64,000 nucleotides of DNA, taken from Apostichopus japonicus. Taxonomy: Eukaryota; Echinodermata; Holothuroidea; Aspidochirotida; Stichopodidae. Position numbers and translations under genes: made by a program. Shown here piece after piece: positions 24,371 through 36,115 of the stretch (position 1 is its first letter; the number at the start of each line of letters is the position of its first letter). The stretch spans positions 16,690,001-16,754,000 of the forward strand of contig NC_092580.1 of NCBI RefSeq assembly GCF_037975245.1. Reading direction: 5' to 3'. The notes below the pieces were generated by a model, which was given only the letters and a program-made list of their open reading frames with translations, did no database searches and was not told the origin of the DNA.

Positions 24371-27300
24371 CTTTATCTTAGTAAGACTTAAAAAGTAGAT
24401 CCCACATCAGAGTATGTATTATTACCTACCTCCTCCCCCCATCCTAAAGAGACATAGATGTCGTCAGTGTATATTACTAGGTAAGACCCTTAAATTAGAT
24501 CAGAGTATGCGTTACTACCCACATCCCCCCCCCCCAACATCCTGAGAGGACATGTGTGTCTTCAGTGCTATCACTAAATAAGACTAAAAAAAGGAGATCC
24601 CTCATCAGAGTATGTATTACTACCCTCACCCCTCCCCTCCCTTATCCTCAATGGACATAGTTGTCTTCAGTGCTATTACTAAGTAACACTAAAAAAGAAG
24701 ATCCCCCATCAGAGTATGTATTACTACCCTCACCCCTCCCCTCCCCCATCCTCAAAGGACATAGTTGTCTTCAGTGCTATTACTAAGTAACACTAAAAAA
24801 GTAGATCCCTCATCAGAGTATGTATTACTACCCACACCCCTCCCCTCCCCCCAACCTTTAAAGGACATAGTTGTTTTCAGTAATATCACTACAGGTAGGT
24901 AAGACTAATAAATTAGATCCCTCATCAGAGTATATATGTTTACTAACCACCCCTTACACTTTGGTTATGGTTAAGGGTCCTAGGTAAAAGGGGTCCTAGG
25001 GTTAGGGGTCCTAGGGTTAGGGGTCCTAGGGTTTGTTGTCCTAGGATAAGGGGTCCTAGGGTTAGGGGTCCCAGGGTAAGGGGTCCTAGGGTTAGGGGTC
25101 CTAGGGTTAGGGGTTCTAGGGTTAGGGGTCTTAGGGTTAGGGGTCTTAGGGTTAGGGGGTCCTAGGGTTAGGGGGTCCTAGGGTTAGGGGTCCTAGGGTT
25201 GGGGTCCAAGGGTTAGGGGTCCTAGGGTTAGGTAAAGGGCCCTGAAGAAGCCTATTTCTTTTATGGGGGTGGGGTCGGGGGTTAGTCGCGATGAGTGCAG
25301 AGGTCATAGGTGTCTTCATTGCTTAAATCTAAGTAAGACTTAAAAAGTAGATCCCTCATCAGAGTATGTATTACTACCCACACCCCTCCCATCCCCCAAC
25401 CTTTAAAGGACATAGTTGTTTTCAGTAATATCACTAGGTAAGACTAATAAATTAGATCCCTCATCAGAGTATATATATGTTTACTAACCACCCCTTACAC
25501 TTTGGTTATGGTGAAGGGTCCTAGGTAAAAGGGGTCCTAGGGTTATGGGTCCTAGGGTTAGTTGTCCTAGGATAAGGGGTCCTAGGGTTAGGGGTCCCAG
25601 GGTAAGGGGTCCTAGTGTTAGGGGTCCTAGGGTTAGGGGTTCTAGGGTTAGGGGTCTTAGGGTTAGGGGGTCCTAGGGTTAGGGGGTCCTAGGGTAAGGG
25701 GTCCTAGGGTTGGGGTCCAAGGGTTAGGGGTCCTAGGGTTAGGTAAAGGGCCCTGAAGAAGCCTATTTCTTTTATGGGGGTGGGGTCGGGGCTTAGTCGG
25801 GATGAGTGCAGAGGTTGTCTTCATTGCTTTATCTAAGTAAGACTTAAAAAGTAGATCCCACATCAGAGTATGTATTATTACCTACCCCCTCCCCCCATCC
25901 TAAAGAGACATAGATGTCGTCAGTGTATATTACTAGGTAAGACCCTTAAATGAGAACCCTCATCAGAGTATGCATTACTACCCACATCCCCCCCCCCCCA
26001 ACATCCTGAGAGGACATGTGTGTCTTAAGTGCTATCACTAAGTAAGACTAAAAAAAGGAGATCCCTCATCAGAGTATGTATTACTACCCTCACCCCTCCC
26101 CTCCCTTATCCTCAATGGACATAGTTGTCTTCAATGCTATTACTAAGTAACACTGAAAAAGTAGATCCCCCTTCAGAGTATGTATTACTACCCTCACCCC
26201 TCCCCTCCCCTCCCCCATCCTCAAAGGACATAGTTGTCTTCAGTGCTATTACTAAGTAACACTAAAAAAGTAGATCCCTCATCAGAGTATGTATTACTAC
26301 CCACACCCCTCCCCTCCCCCCAACCTTTAAAGGACATAGTTGTTTTCAGTAATATCACTAGGTAAGACTAATAAATTAGATCCCTCATCAGAGTATATGT
26401 TTACTAACCACCCCTTACACTTTGGTTATGGTTAAGGGTCCTAGGTAAAAGGGGTCCTAGGGTTAGGGGTCCTAGGGTTAGGGGTCCTAGGGTTAGTTGT
26501 CCTAGGATAAGGGTCCTAGGGTTAGGGGTCCCAGGGTAAGGGGTCCTAGGGTTAGGGGTCCCAGGGTTAGGGGTCCCAGGGTTAGGGGTCGCAGGGTTAG
26601 GGATCCCAGGGTTAGGGGTCCCAGGGTTAGGGGTCCCAGGGTTATGGGTCCTATGGTTAGGGGTCCCAAGGTTAGGGGTCCCAGGGTTAGGGGTCCCAGG
26701 GTTAGGGGTCCCAGGGTTAGGGGTCAAAGGGTTAGGGGTCCCAGGGTTAGGGTTCCTAGGGTTAGGGTTCCTAGGGTTGGTGGTCCGAGGGTTAGGGGTC
26801 CTAGGGTTAGGGGTCCTAGGGTTAGGGGTCCTAGGGTTAGGGGTCCTAGGGTTAGGGGTCCTAGGGTTAGGGGTCCTAGGGATAGGGGTCCTAGGGTTAA
26901 GATCATAGGGTTAGGGGTCCTAGGGTTAGGGGTCCTAGGGTTAGGGGTCCTAGGGTTAGGGGTCTTAGGGTTAGGGGGTCCTAGGGTTCGGGGACCTAGG
27001 GTTAGGGGTCCTAGGGTTAGGGGTCCTAGGGTTATGGTTCCAAGGGTTAGGCGTCCTAGGGTTAGGTAAAGGGCCCTGAAGAAGCCTATTTCTTTTATGG
27101 GGATGGGGTCGGGGCTTAGTCGGGATGAGTGCAGAGGTCATAGGTGTCTTCATTGCTTTATCTTAGTAAGACTTAAAAAGTAGATCCCACATCAGAGTAT
27201 GTATTATTACCTACCCCCTCCCCCCATCCTAAAGAGACATAGATGTCGTCAGTGTATATTACTAGGTAAGACCCTTAAATTAGATCCCTCATCAGAGTAT

Positions 27301-29639
27301 GCATTACTACCCCCATCCCCCCCCCCCAACATCCTGAGAGGACATGTGTGTCTTAAGTGCTATCACTAAGTAAGACTAAAAAAAGGAGATCCCTCATCAG
27401 AGTATGTATTACTACCCTCACCCCTCCCCTCCCTTATCCTCAATGGACATAGTTGTCTTCAGTGCTATTACTAAGTAACACTAAAAAAGTAGATCCCCCA
27501 TCAGAGTATGTATTACTACCCTCACCCCTCCCCTCCCCCATCCTCAAAGGACATAGTTGTCTTCAGTGCTATTACTAAGTAACACTAAAAAAGTAGATCC
27601 CTCATCAGAGTATGTATTACTACCCACACCCCTCCCCTCCCCGCAACCTTTAAAGGACATAGTTGTTTTCAGTAATATCACTAGGTAAGACTAATAAATT
27701 AGATCCCTCATCAGAGTATATATGTTTACTAACCACCCCTTACACTTTGGTTATGGTTAAGGGTCCTAGGTAAAAGGGGTCCTAGGGTTAGGGTTCCTAG
27801 GGTTAGGGGTCCTAGGGTTAGTTGTCCTAGGATAAGGGGTCCTATGGTTAGGGGTCCCAGGGTAAGGGGTCCTAGGGTTAGGGGTCCTAGGGTTAGGGGT
27901 TCTAGGGTTAGGGGTCTTAGGGTTAGGGGGTCCTAGGGTTAGGGGGTCCTAGGGTAAGGGGTCCTAGGGTTGGGGTCCAAGGGTTAGGGGTCCTAGGGTT
28001 AGGTAAAGGGCCCTGAAGAAGCCTATTTCTTTTATGGGGATGGGGTCGGGGGTTAGTCGGGATGAGTGCAGAGGTCATAGGTGTCTTCATTGCTTTATCT
28101 AAGTAAGACTAAAAAAGTAGATCCCTCATCAGAGTATGTATTACTACCCACACCCCTCCCCTCCCCCCAACCTTTAAAGGACATAGTTGTTTTCAGTAAT
28201 ATCACTAGGTAAGACTAATAAATTAGATCCCTCATCAGAGTATATATGTTTACTAACCACCCCTTACACTTTGGTTATGGTTAAGGGTCCTAGGTAAAAG
28301 GGGTCCTAGGGTTAGGGGTCCTAGGGTTAGGGGTCCTAGGGTTAGTTGTCCTAGGATAAGGGGTCCTAGGGTTAGGGGTCCCAGGGTTAGGGGTCCTATG
28401 GTTAGGGGTCCTAGGGTTAGGGGTTCTAGGGGTCTTAGGGTTAGAGGGTCCTAGGGTTAGGGGGTCCTAGGGTTAGGGGTCCTAGGGTTGGGGTCCAAGG
28501 GTTAGGGGTCCTAGGGTTAGGTAAAGGGCCCTGAAGAAGCCTATTTCTTTTATGGGGGTGGGGTCGGGGGTTAGTCGGGATGAGTGTAGAGGTCATAGGT
28601 GTCTTCATTGCTTTATCTAAGTAAGACTTAAAAAGTAGATCCCTCATCAGAGTATGTATTACTACCCACACCCCTCCCCTCCCCCCAACCTTTAAAGGAC
28701 ATAGTTGTTTTCAGTAATATCACTAGGTAAGACTTATAAATTAGATCCCTCATCAGAGTATATATGTTTACTAACCACCCCTTACACTTTGGTTATGGTT
28801 AAGGGTCCTAGGTAAAAGGGGTCCTAGGGTTAGGGGTCCTAGGATTAGGGGTCCTATGGTTAGTTGTCCTAGGATAAGGGGTCCTAGGGTTAGGGGTCCC
28901 AGGGTAAGGGGTCCTAGGGTTAGGGGTCCTAGGGTTAGGGGTTCTAGGGTTAGGGGTCTTAGGGTTAGGGGGTCCTAGGGTTAGGGGGTCCTAGGGTAAG
29001 GGGTCCTAGGGTTGGGGTCCAAGGGTTAGGGGTCCTAGGGTTAGGTAAAGGGCCCTAAAGAAGCCTATTTCTTTTATGGGGGTGGGGTCGGGGGTTAGTC
29101 GGGATGAGTGCAGAGGTCATAGGTGTCTTCATTGCTTTATCTAAGTAAGACTTAAAAAGTAGATCCCACATCAGAGTATGTATTATTACCCACCCCCTCC
29201 CCCCATCCTAAAGAGACATAGATGTCGTCAGTGTTTATTACTAGGTAAGACCCTTAAATTAGATCCCACATCAGAGAATGCATTACTACCCACATCCCCC
29301 CCTCCCCCAACATCCTGAGAGGACATGTGTGTCTTCAGTGCTATCACTAAGTAAGACTAAAAAAAGGAGATCCCTTACAGAGTATGTATTACTACCCTCA
29401 CCCCTCCCCTCCCTTATCCTCAAAGGACATAGTTGTTTCAGTGCTATTACTAAGTAACACTAAAAAAGTAGATCCCTCATCAGAGTATGTATTACTATCC
29501 ACACCCCTCCCCTCCCCCAACCTTTAAAGGACATAGTTGTTTTCAGTAATATCACTAGGTAAGACTAATAAATTAGATCCCTCATCAGAGTATATGTTTA
29601 CTAACCACCCCTTACACTTTGGTTATGGTTAAGGGTCCT

Positions 29640-30430
29640 AGGTAAAAGGGGTCCTAGCCTAGGTTAGGGGTCCTAGGGTTAGGGGTCCTAGGGTAAGGGG
29701 TCCTAGGGTTAGGGGTCCTAGGGTTAGGGATCCTAGGATTAGGGGCCCTAGGGTTAGGGGTCCAAGGGTTAGGGGTCCCAGGGTTAGTAGTCCCAGGGTT
29801 AGGGGTCCTAGGGTTAGGGTCCTAGGGTTAGGGGTCCTAGGGTTAGGGGTCATTGGGTTAGGGGTCCTTGGGTTAGGGGTCCTAGGGTTAGGGGTTAGGT
29901 AAAGGGCCCTGAAAAACCCTATTTTTTATGGGGGTGGGGGTCAGGGGTAAGACGGGATGAGTGCAGAGGGTCCTAAAAAGACATAATTGTCTTCAGTGCT
30001 ATCACTAGGTAAGACTATTCAATTAGATCCCTCATCAGAGTATATATATTACTAACCGCCCCTTACACTATGGTTAAGGTTAGGGTTGAGGTTAAGGGCC
30101 CCAAAGAAGCCTATTTCCTTTTAGGGGGTTGGGGTCGGTGGTGCGTGTAGAGGGCATAGGTGTCTTCAGTGCTTATAACTAGGTTAGACTATTAAAGTAG
30201 ATCCCTCATCAGAGTATGTTTTACTACCTTCACACCCCCCTCCCTCAAAGGACATAGGTCTATTCAGTGCTATCACTAGGTAAGACTAAAAAAGTAGACC
30301 CCTCATCACAGTATGTATTACTACCCTCACCCCTCCTCCCCCCCCCCCCATCCTCAAAGGACATATTTGTCTTCAGTGCTATCACTAGGTAAGACTATTA
30401 AATTAGATCCCTCATCAGAGTATATATAAC
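29640..30430 (+). repeat. Degraded right edge of the satellite
   Basis: The last 15-mer array (29,640-29,900), linker (29,905-29,990) and C-rich subrepeats (to 30,430) are more diverged than the interior. They include rare forms such as GGTCATTGGG and an altered linker near 30,095. The last recognisable subrepeat stops at CAGAGTATATATAAC around 30,430. Higher divergence at the edge is what concerted evolution predicts, because edge copies are homogenised less. Confidence 0.85.
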
Positions 30431-31874
30431 AAAATTAAAACCGCAAATACAAAGTGAACAAAATTGACTGAAGTGATTACAACATTGGGTATCAAACGTA
30501 TAGTCAATTCTGTCATTTGTGAACAGGAATAGGTATGAATTTCATATAGACACAGTCTGTATTTTAATTTTTTTTTATATAAATATTTTAGTTATCAGGA
30601 GGGAAAGAATTTTTTGTCATATATCATAGATAAATATGTATATTTACTTATATTTGGGCTGCTGACTATGGGCCCTTTAGGCGATCACAGAGCGCTTGCC
30701 CTAGCTGCACCCCATCCTCCTAACTGGTGCACCGAATTAAAAATAACAAAACTTGAACGTTACTAGGGAAGGAAAAGACGTTGCCATAAGGGGCGGCTCC
30801 ACCCTCTTCAGAAAGGATTGGCAAAAAGGAATAAGAAATGAACAATAAATTAATAGTTATTTCCACTGAACTACTGTACTCCAGAATTGAATATCCTGCT
30901 TCTTGTTCCGAAAGGCTCCCAACGAAATGCCAAAAAGTCGGCAACGGGGTTGGGCAGGGGATGGGTGGGGGAGCCCCACTATGGGGCTACCCCTGCACCT
31001 CATCACGACTGACTCGAATTACAACTCTCAACTTGATACTAGTCAACCAAAATTTGTCCTTCGAAAGTTGAACTGAAATTGGATGGAATTTAAAAGAAAA
31101 ATACTAGCTGTCTGCATGGATCATATCTTTACTAATATGTGACCGTATAGGCGTATGGGCTCTAGTCAACCAGGAGGGACACATGGGGAAGCTACTTTTC
31201 TTGCCGGAGAAATTCAAAATTGCCCGGAAGTTCCTAGCACGATTAATTCATTTCAAACTTCGACATCAATGAAGGACAAAGAGAACCATATAAAGGCCTA
31301 TGTCTGACTATAAGATCATTGAACCATCACGAACAACTTTTTTCGTTAGCTCTTGGGGAAAACTCTGAATAATCTTCCATTTGCCGATTCCTGAAACTGG
31401 GAAGTTCGGGGGGGGGGGGGCTTTCCGTCTTGACCCGCAAGTATAGTGAACGTTCGTCACAACAAGTGTGTTTGGCTTTGGACTAGCAAGGGCAGACTTG
31501 TCAACCTTGTGAACATATTTGGGGGGGGGGGGGGAGTTGGCAAACTAAAAAATACAGGGTAGATTTCAGAGGAAAGGAAATGGGGGAACAAAAGAAAGAG
31601 TGAAAGACAGATGAAGGGATAGAGGAAGAAAGTGAAGAAATGGAGGCTAGGGGGAGAGATAGAAATGATATGAAATTACAGAGAAAAGAAAACCAAGGGC
31701 AGAAAATGGATATCACTGGGACACTGTCAAATACGCAACAAGAATATACAATCTAAATACCGGAATTAAATATTGCACCACATAAATACAGCTTTATAAC
31801 ATCAACCAAAGGGGAAGGGTAAAATGTTTCAAGAATGATGGAAAATAAGGCACAACAATAGATGATTATGGTCT
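30431..31874. other. Low-copy spacer without a recognised gene
   Basis: The composition is ordinary and AT-leaning. I found no convincing exon, RNA gene or element. It contains two poly-G runs (around 31,409-31,420 and 31,519-31,533) and a purine-rich stretch at 31,560-31,700. Short open frames at 30,720-31,071 and 31,501-31,716 have no recognisable domain and look accidental. Confidence 0.6.
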
Positions 31875-31880
31875 CTGATC

Positions 31881-32075
31881 TATGGCCTGAGAAAGCGGAA
31901 TATATTATGTACTAAATATATATACTGTGTTTGCGAAACACATACATGGTTAACTTCAAAAATACATTTTAGACATATTCAAATATATGTATACACCTAT
32001 ATTTTCTCTGAAAATTATATTTATTAATTTATATATATTTATTTTTAATAACAAATATGTATTCTGTACAAAAAT
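31881..32075 (+). repeat. Left terminal inverted repeat of the AT-rich element
   Basis: This arm matches the reverse complement of 40,405-40,625 with scattered substitutions and small indels. The best stretch is around the motif ATACATTTTAGACATATT (31,960-31,980) and its partner near 40,530-40,550. Beyond about 32,075 the partner is interrupted by the DIRS element. Confidence 0.75.
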
Positions 32076-32734
32076 ATATATTCTCTTACAGCAAATATTC
32101 TGTAAAAAAAAATATTCCCTAACAAAATTTTTTAATGTTTTATAGGCCATTGTATATTTATTCTCTAATAGAAAAATATATATTATCTTACAATAAATAT
32201 TCTGTAAAGATATATATATACTAACACAAAAATTAAATTTTTCTATGCCAAGAATATATTTATGCTATAAGAGAAATATATATTCTCTAAGAGAAAAAAA
32301 TATATGTGCGCCCTGCACCACTGACGTAACAGTTTACCCAGGGAGCTGTCTAACGTATGCTCCCTGGTTTACCTGCCTTGGACACTCGTGGTAGATCGCA
32401 GGCAATTTGAGCTGTGCAAGTGACTTTTCCACGTTTCATTTCCTTTGCAAAGCTTGGCAAATTGATTACGTAACACATCGGCTAGCGTTCCAAACTAATA
32501 ACATTGAAATGTGAAGAAGTGAGTAGTGGCCAAAATGAACGGCAGGTTTACTACAGGGCGTATTTTCAAGTGTTGAAATTCTGGTACAGAACAATTTTTT
32601 TTTTCTAACAAAATATATAAATTCTGTTACAGAAATTATATATATTCTACAGAATTAATTATATTCTATGCCAAAATATATTTGTATTGTGTGTACGGAA
32701 AATATATATATTCTCTAACATTCAAGCTCTATTC

Positions 32735-33390
32735 TGTGCGAAAAATATATTCTGTACGAAAAATATATGCTATACAAAGTACGGGGCTCTGTAAGTGCCA
32801 ACTGAGATGTTGGTGTTTCAGTAACCTCACTAAACAGCCTATTCATTATATTGGCAATAAGTATGCAAGTACAATGTACTCCCTTGCTCAGAACCGAAAT
32901 GCAGTTCAAAGTTAGTGGTTTTGCGACATCATATTGCACATGATAGTACGACGATACGATCGACAGCAAAGCCTACTGTATCGAGCCGGCTTAACAGTCC
33001 CATTAACATATCGTATACCATACGTAACATACGTATAGCAGTCATGGCGTCCAGATATAGCGCGTAAGTAGTATAGTTGGTAGTGTGATGTTAACGTTAG
33101 ACTACTCTAAACAGCATACTAATTACTAACACTAGGCCAAGACTTAGCATATAATCCACTATTTGCTCTTCTCTAACCACAGTCTTTCAATTATTTTGTT
33201 GCACTTCTGCAAGGACTCTATACAACAACGGAAAGAAAGTGGATGTGAAGAAAACAGCAATATAATTAATAAGCTGGTCACTGAAGTTACTGACCAGCAA
33301 AACATCTTAGTTGGCACTTACAGAGCACCGTACTTTGTTTAGCATATATTTTTCTTACAGACTATATTTTTTTGCACAGAATAGAACTTT
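32735..33390. repeat. Internal inverted repeat inside the AT-rich element
   Basis: The segment at about 32,735-32,860 (including AGTGCCAACTGAGATGTTGG) is matched in reverse complement by about 33,250-33,390 (including AAACATCTTAGTTGGCACTT). Around it, TATATTCTCTAAC-type motifs lie in opposite orientation on the two sides, at 32,160-32,760 versus 33,390-33,680. The region could fold into a long hairpin, which is typical of foldback elements. Open frames at 32,682-32,969 lie across this repeat and are not supported as genes. Confidence 0.65.
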
Positions 33391-33697
33391 GTTGTTAGAG
33401 AATATATATTTTTTCTTACAAAGAATACACATTTATTTTTGCACAAACAATAACTTTTTTCTATAGAATATATATATTTTCTGTCACAGAATTTATATAT
33501 TTTGTTAGAGAAAAAGATTTTTCAGTCACAGAATTGACACACTTTTTGAAAAGGATATATAAATTTCTTTAGAGAATACATATTTTTCTCTTAGAGAATA
33601 AATATATTCTTGGCAGAGAAAAAATATTGTTTGTGTTAGAGAATATATATTTTTGACAGAATATTTACTGTAAGAGAATATATTTACTTCGTTCCTC

Positions 33698-33819
33698 GCT
33701 TACCTGTCTCCCCCCAACCTATGCACCTCATTCTACCGCGCCTAGAATGTCCTGGTAACCTTTTAACACTGTGCACCCTCTGTGACCCGGCTTCACGGGT
33801 CACCAATCTTCCTTCTCAT
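33698..33819 (+). repeat. Left inverted terminal repeat of the DIRS element
   Basis: This 122-bp repeat begins GCTTACCTGTCTCC and ends CCTTCTCAT. It appears identical by eye to the reverse complement of 40,242-40,363. Outside it lies a short left-specific tip (ACTTCGTTCCTCG) that differs from the right-specific tip, as expected for DIRS ends. Confidence 0.9.
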
Positions 33820-35599
33820 TCTACCAACCAAAGCGTCTACTTCGTAATTTTTCGAGCGGATTTTTTTCCACCGAATTTCGTCCACTTTTGGTTCCTAGGA
33901 TCGGAAATAATTTCCCATCCACTGTTCTTGGAAGTATTTGAAGTCTTTGCAGCCCGATAAGTATCCTTTTCTTTTTTTTAGAGAGGTTTTCAGGGCTGTT
34001 TTTCGGGAGCGGCGTTCGCGCCGTTTTTTCTGTGCAGAACTCTAGTACTGGTAGCAGTTCCGCGAATTGTTTACCGTAGTTACGCAAGTTCCCGCCTTTT
34101 TTGGCTACACACGCTATTGCGTTAGTTCTTTCCCTCACCCGTTGTTTAGTTGTTAACTACTCTACTTCACTTGTATTTTCGTTGCTTTATACGTTATATA
34201 TTTATATTACTTGTCCCTTCCTTGTTCCCAGGCTCGTTCCTGGTTTTTTCCCCACCTTTTTGTGGGCTGGCCTTATGCCTATTCTGTTACCTTGTAAGCC
34301 GCGGGCCTCTAACCGAGGCACGGTGTTAAGGTAGTATCGCATTGCCCCTATACTATGTGTGTATATTTTATTATCCTTATACCACATGTGTATATCTTTT
34401 TATACTACATGGGTATATCATATTAAGGTAATTTTATAATTACATTTATTTGTATATGTTTACATTATACCTATCTCTTCCTTGTTAGCTGTTTTCCTCC
34501 CCAAAGAAGGGGGGCTTCTCCTATCATATTGTTAAGAAGTTGTTCCCTTAACTAGGGGTCATTCAGTCATGTCTAGGTATCAGCTGAAATGCATTGATTG
34601 CTCCTTGTTCCGGCCAGTGCGGGGATGAGCTTGCCCTTGTCCCAAGTGCCATACCTTTCCAGGAGGGTTCCGTGTCTGGTGTGTTCCCAGTTCACCCCCA
34701 TTCTTTGGCTAAATATCAATACCTGGCTAGCAGGACTTAGAATGTAGCTACAGGACATTCTAGACTTGCTCCCCAACCCCAGCGGCTCCCTAGTAGTGGG
34801 AGACCTAGTACAGATAGGAGAGGAAGAGGAAGGAGAGGTGGTGGAGAGGGGGCCGAGGAAGAGAGTGTGGACAGAGATAGAGTAGGGCCAGGCTCCGGCC
34901 AAGAGAAAAATTTTGCCTTCCATGCTTTTCGTTACTTGTTCGCTTTTAAGTGTTGGGGTTTCACCTTTGTAGCGTACCTTGTAACCACGAGCCCCCCTTT
35001 TCGCATTAGCGCGATTGGGTGGTTCTCGCCTTGTTTACATGTTCTTATCTGTTCATGTTTTTATCTGTTATTTTTCTTATAAGATGTTTGCTCGTTTCAT
35101 GTACTTCGTTACTTGGTCGCTTTTCTAAGTGTTGGTTTCCACTCTTGTAGCGTACAGTACTGTTTCGCTTAACTCCCGTTGAAAAAAAAAAAAAAAATCA
35201 ACGATCGATAACAAACGTTGAAAATCAAAAAAAAAAAGTTGAAAACCGGTTTGAAACGAATATTTTCGTTGACAAAATTTAGACTACTACGGGCACAGTT
35301 GTCAACGAAGTTTCAACGAATTTTCCACGAAAAATATCGTGATCAAAAGCCGCAAAGGCAATTCTAGACTCCCCCGCTCCTTCCACTCCCTTGGTTAGTT
35401 TACGTTCTTACGATAGACTACCTTTCCTAGCCTTCCTAACGTGAGTTTTCAATCATGTACTCGGAGCCACTTGAATTATGTTATTTGTTTTGATGTTCCG
35501 CCCGGATCGGGCGGGGAATGGCCAGGATCCTTGCCCCAGAGGCAGGACCTGTAGCCCAGAGACCCTTGTTGGTCTAAATCTTGTTTACGCCAGCTCCTT
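33820..35599 (+). other. DIRS 5' leader region, no coding sequence recognised
   Basis: This stretch is T-rich and non-coding in appearance. It contains about three ~33-bp tandem units of a CATGTGTATATC type at 34,346-34,420. A ~60-bp duplication carries the motif AGTGTTGG and then TTGTAGCGTAC (about 34,926-34,985 and 35,097-35,160). An A-rich patch of GTTGAAAA/AACG motifs lies at 35,180-35,345. An antisense open frame at 34,573-34,923 has no recognised domain. Confidence 0.5.
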
Positions 35600-35871
35600 G
35601 GCAAGAATTATACACTTGGCTGGCTAGCAAGCGTTCGAAGCTCCGGGACAAACTGGACACCATCCCGCACCCCCAACGGTTCTCCGAGATGGGAGGGAAT
35701 TGTAGGAGAGACTGGAGGTGAGGAAGAAGCCAGAGAGCTGTTAAGAGATAGAATGGGGAGTGGCCAAGAACACATAGAGTGGCCCAATGGCTTGGCGCAC
35801 TGTACTAGCTGATGTACGAGACTCCCCTCCGGAGGAGAGAGATAGAGAGAGAGGAAAAAGAGTTTTGCCCC

Positions 35872-36064
35872 CCAAGGTCCCGGCGACGTCCGGATTGTAT
35901 GACCAAGGGGGAAGGCAAGGGCAAGGCCTAGGCCAATGTAAAGCCCATTAGAAATTCCGACCGGAACCCAAGGTCCCGGCGACGTCCGGATTGTATGACC
36001 AAGGGGGAAGGCAAGGGCAAGGCTAAAGGCCAATGTAAAGCCCATTAGAAATTCCGACCGGAAC
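35872..36064 (+). repeat. 96-bp tandem duplication
   Basis: Two adjacent copies start at 35,872 and 35,968. Each begins CCAAGGTCCCGGCGACG and ends with ATTCCGACCGGAA. They differ mainly by a small change in the middle (GGCCTAGGCC versus GGCTAAAGGCC). Since 96 is a multiple of three, the duplication itself preserves the frame, but the extra base in the second copy does not. Confidence 0.88.
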
Positions 36065-36115
36065 GGACAGAATGTCCGGGTCGAGGAGAGTGGTACTCGG
36101 CGTGGTACGCACAGA

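Larger units (their letters stand above)
1..30430 (+). repeat. Telomere-like/C-rich composite satellite superarray
   Basis: The whole interval is a hierarchical satellite. Each block has three parts: an array of a 15-bp unit CCTAGGGTTAGGGGT, a ~114-bp linker containing AAGGGCCCTGAAGAAGCC, and one to six ~105-bp C-rich subrepeats ending in the motif TTACACTTTGGTTATGG. Using the linker as a marker, about 40 blocks can be counted by eye. Linker spacings fall into classes of roughly 370-420, 510-590, 930-960 and 1075-1345 bp. The array is in one orientation throughout and continues off the left edge. Its right edge decays between 29,640 and 30,430. Short open frames of repeating VRGPR, LGPLT or NPRTP pentapeptides occur in all frames because the unit is 15 bp. 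I see no gene here. Subtelomeric or interstitial satellite is the likely identity, by inference. Confidence 0.95.

Noticed and set aside
1-29900. True telomere tract
   Set aside because: No pure (TTAGGG)n run longer than about two hexamers is present. Each unit is interrupted by GTC, and non-telomeric subrepeats alternate with it.
1-30430. CRISPR-like regular spacing of a conserved linker
   Set aside because: The linkers are ~114 bp, the spacers are themselves repeats of variable length, and the context is eukaryotic with retrotransposons and introns.
31409-31533. Poly-G runs as functional elements
   Set aside because: Simple homopolymers of 10-15 bases occur in several places in the window (also 51,660 and 63,695), with no shared context beyond transposon ends.
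34573-34923. 116-codon minus-strand frame
   Set aside because: No domain or splice context was found. It lies in the non-coding leader of the DIRS element.
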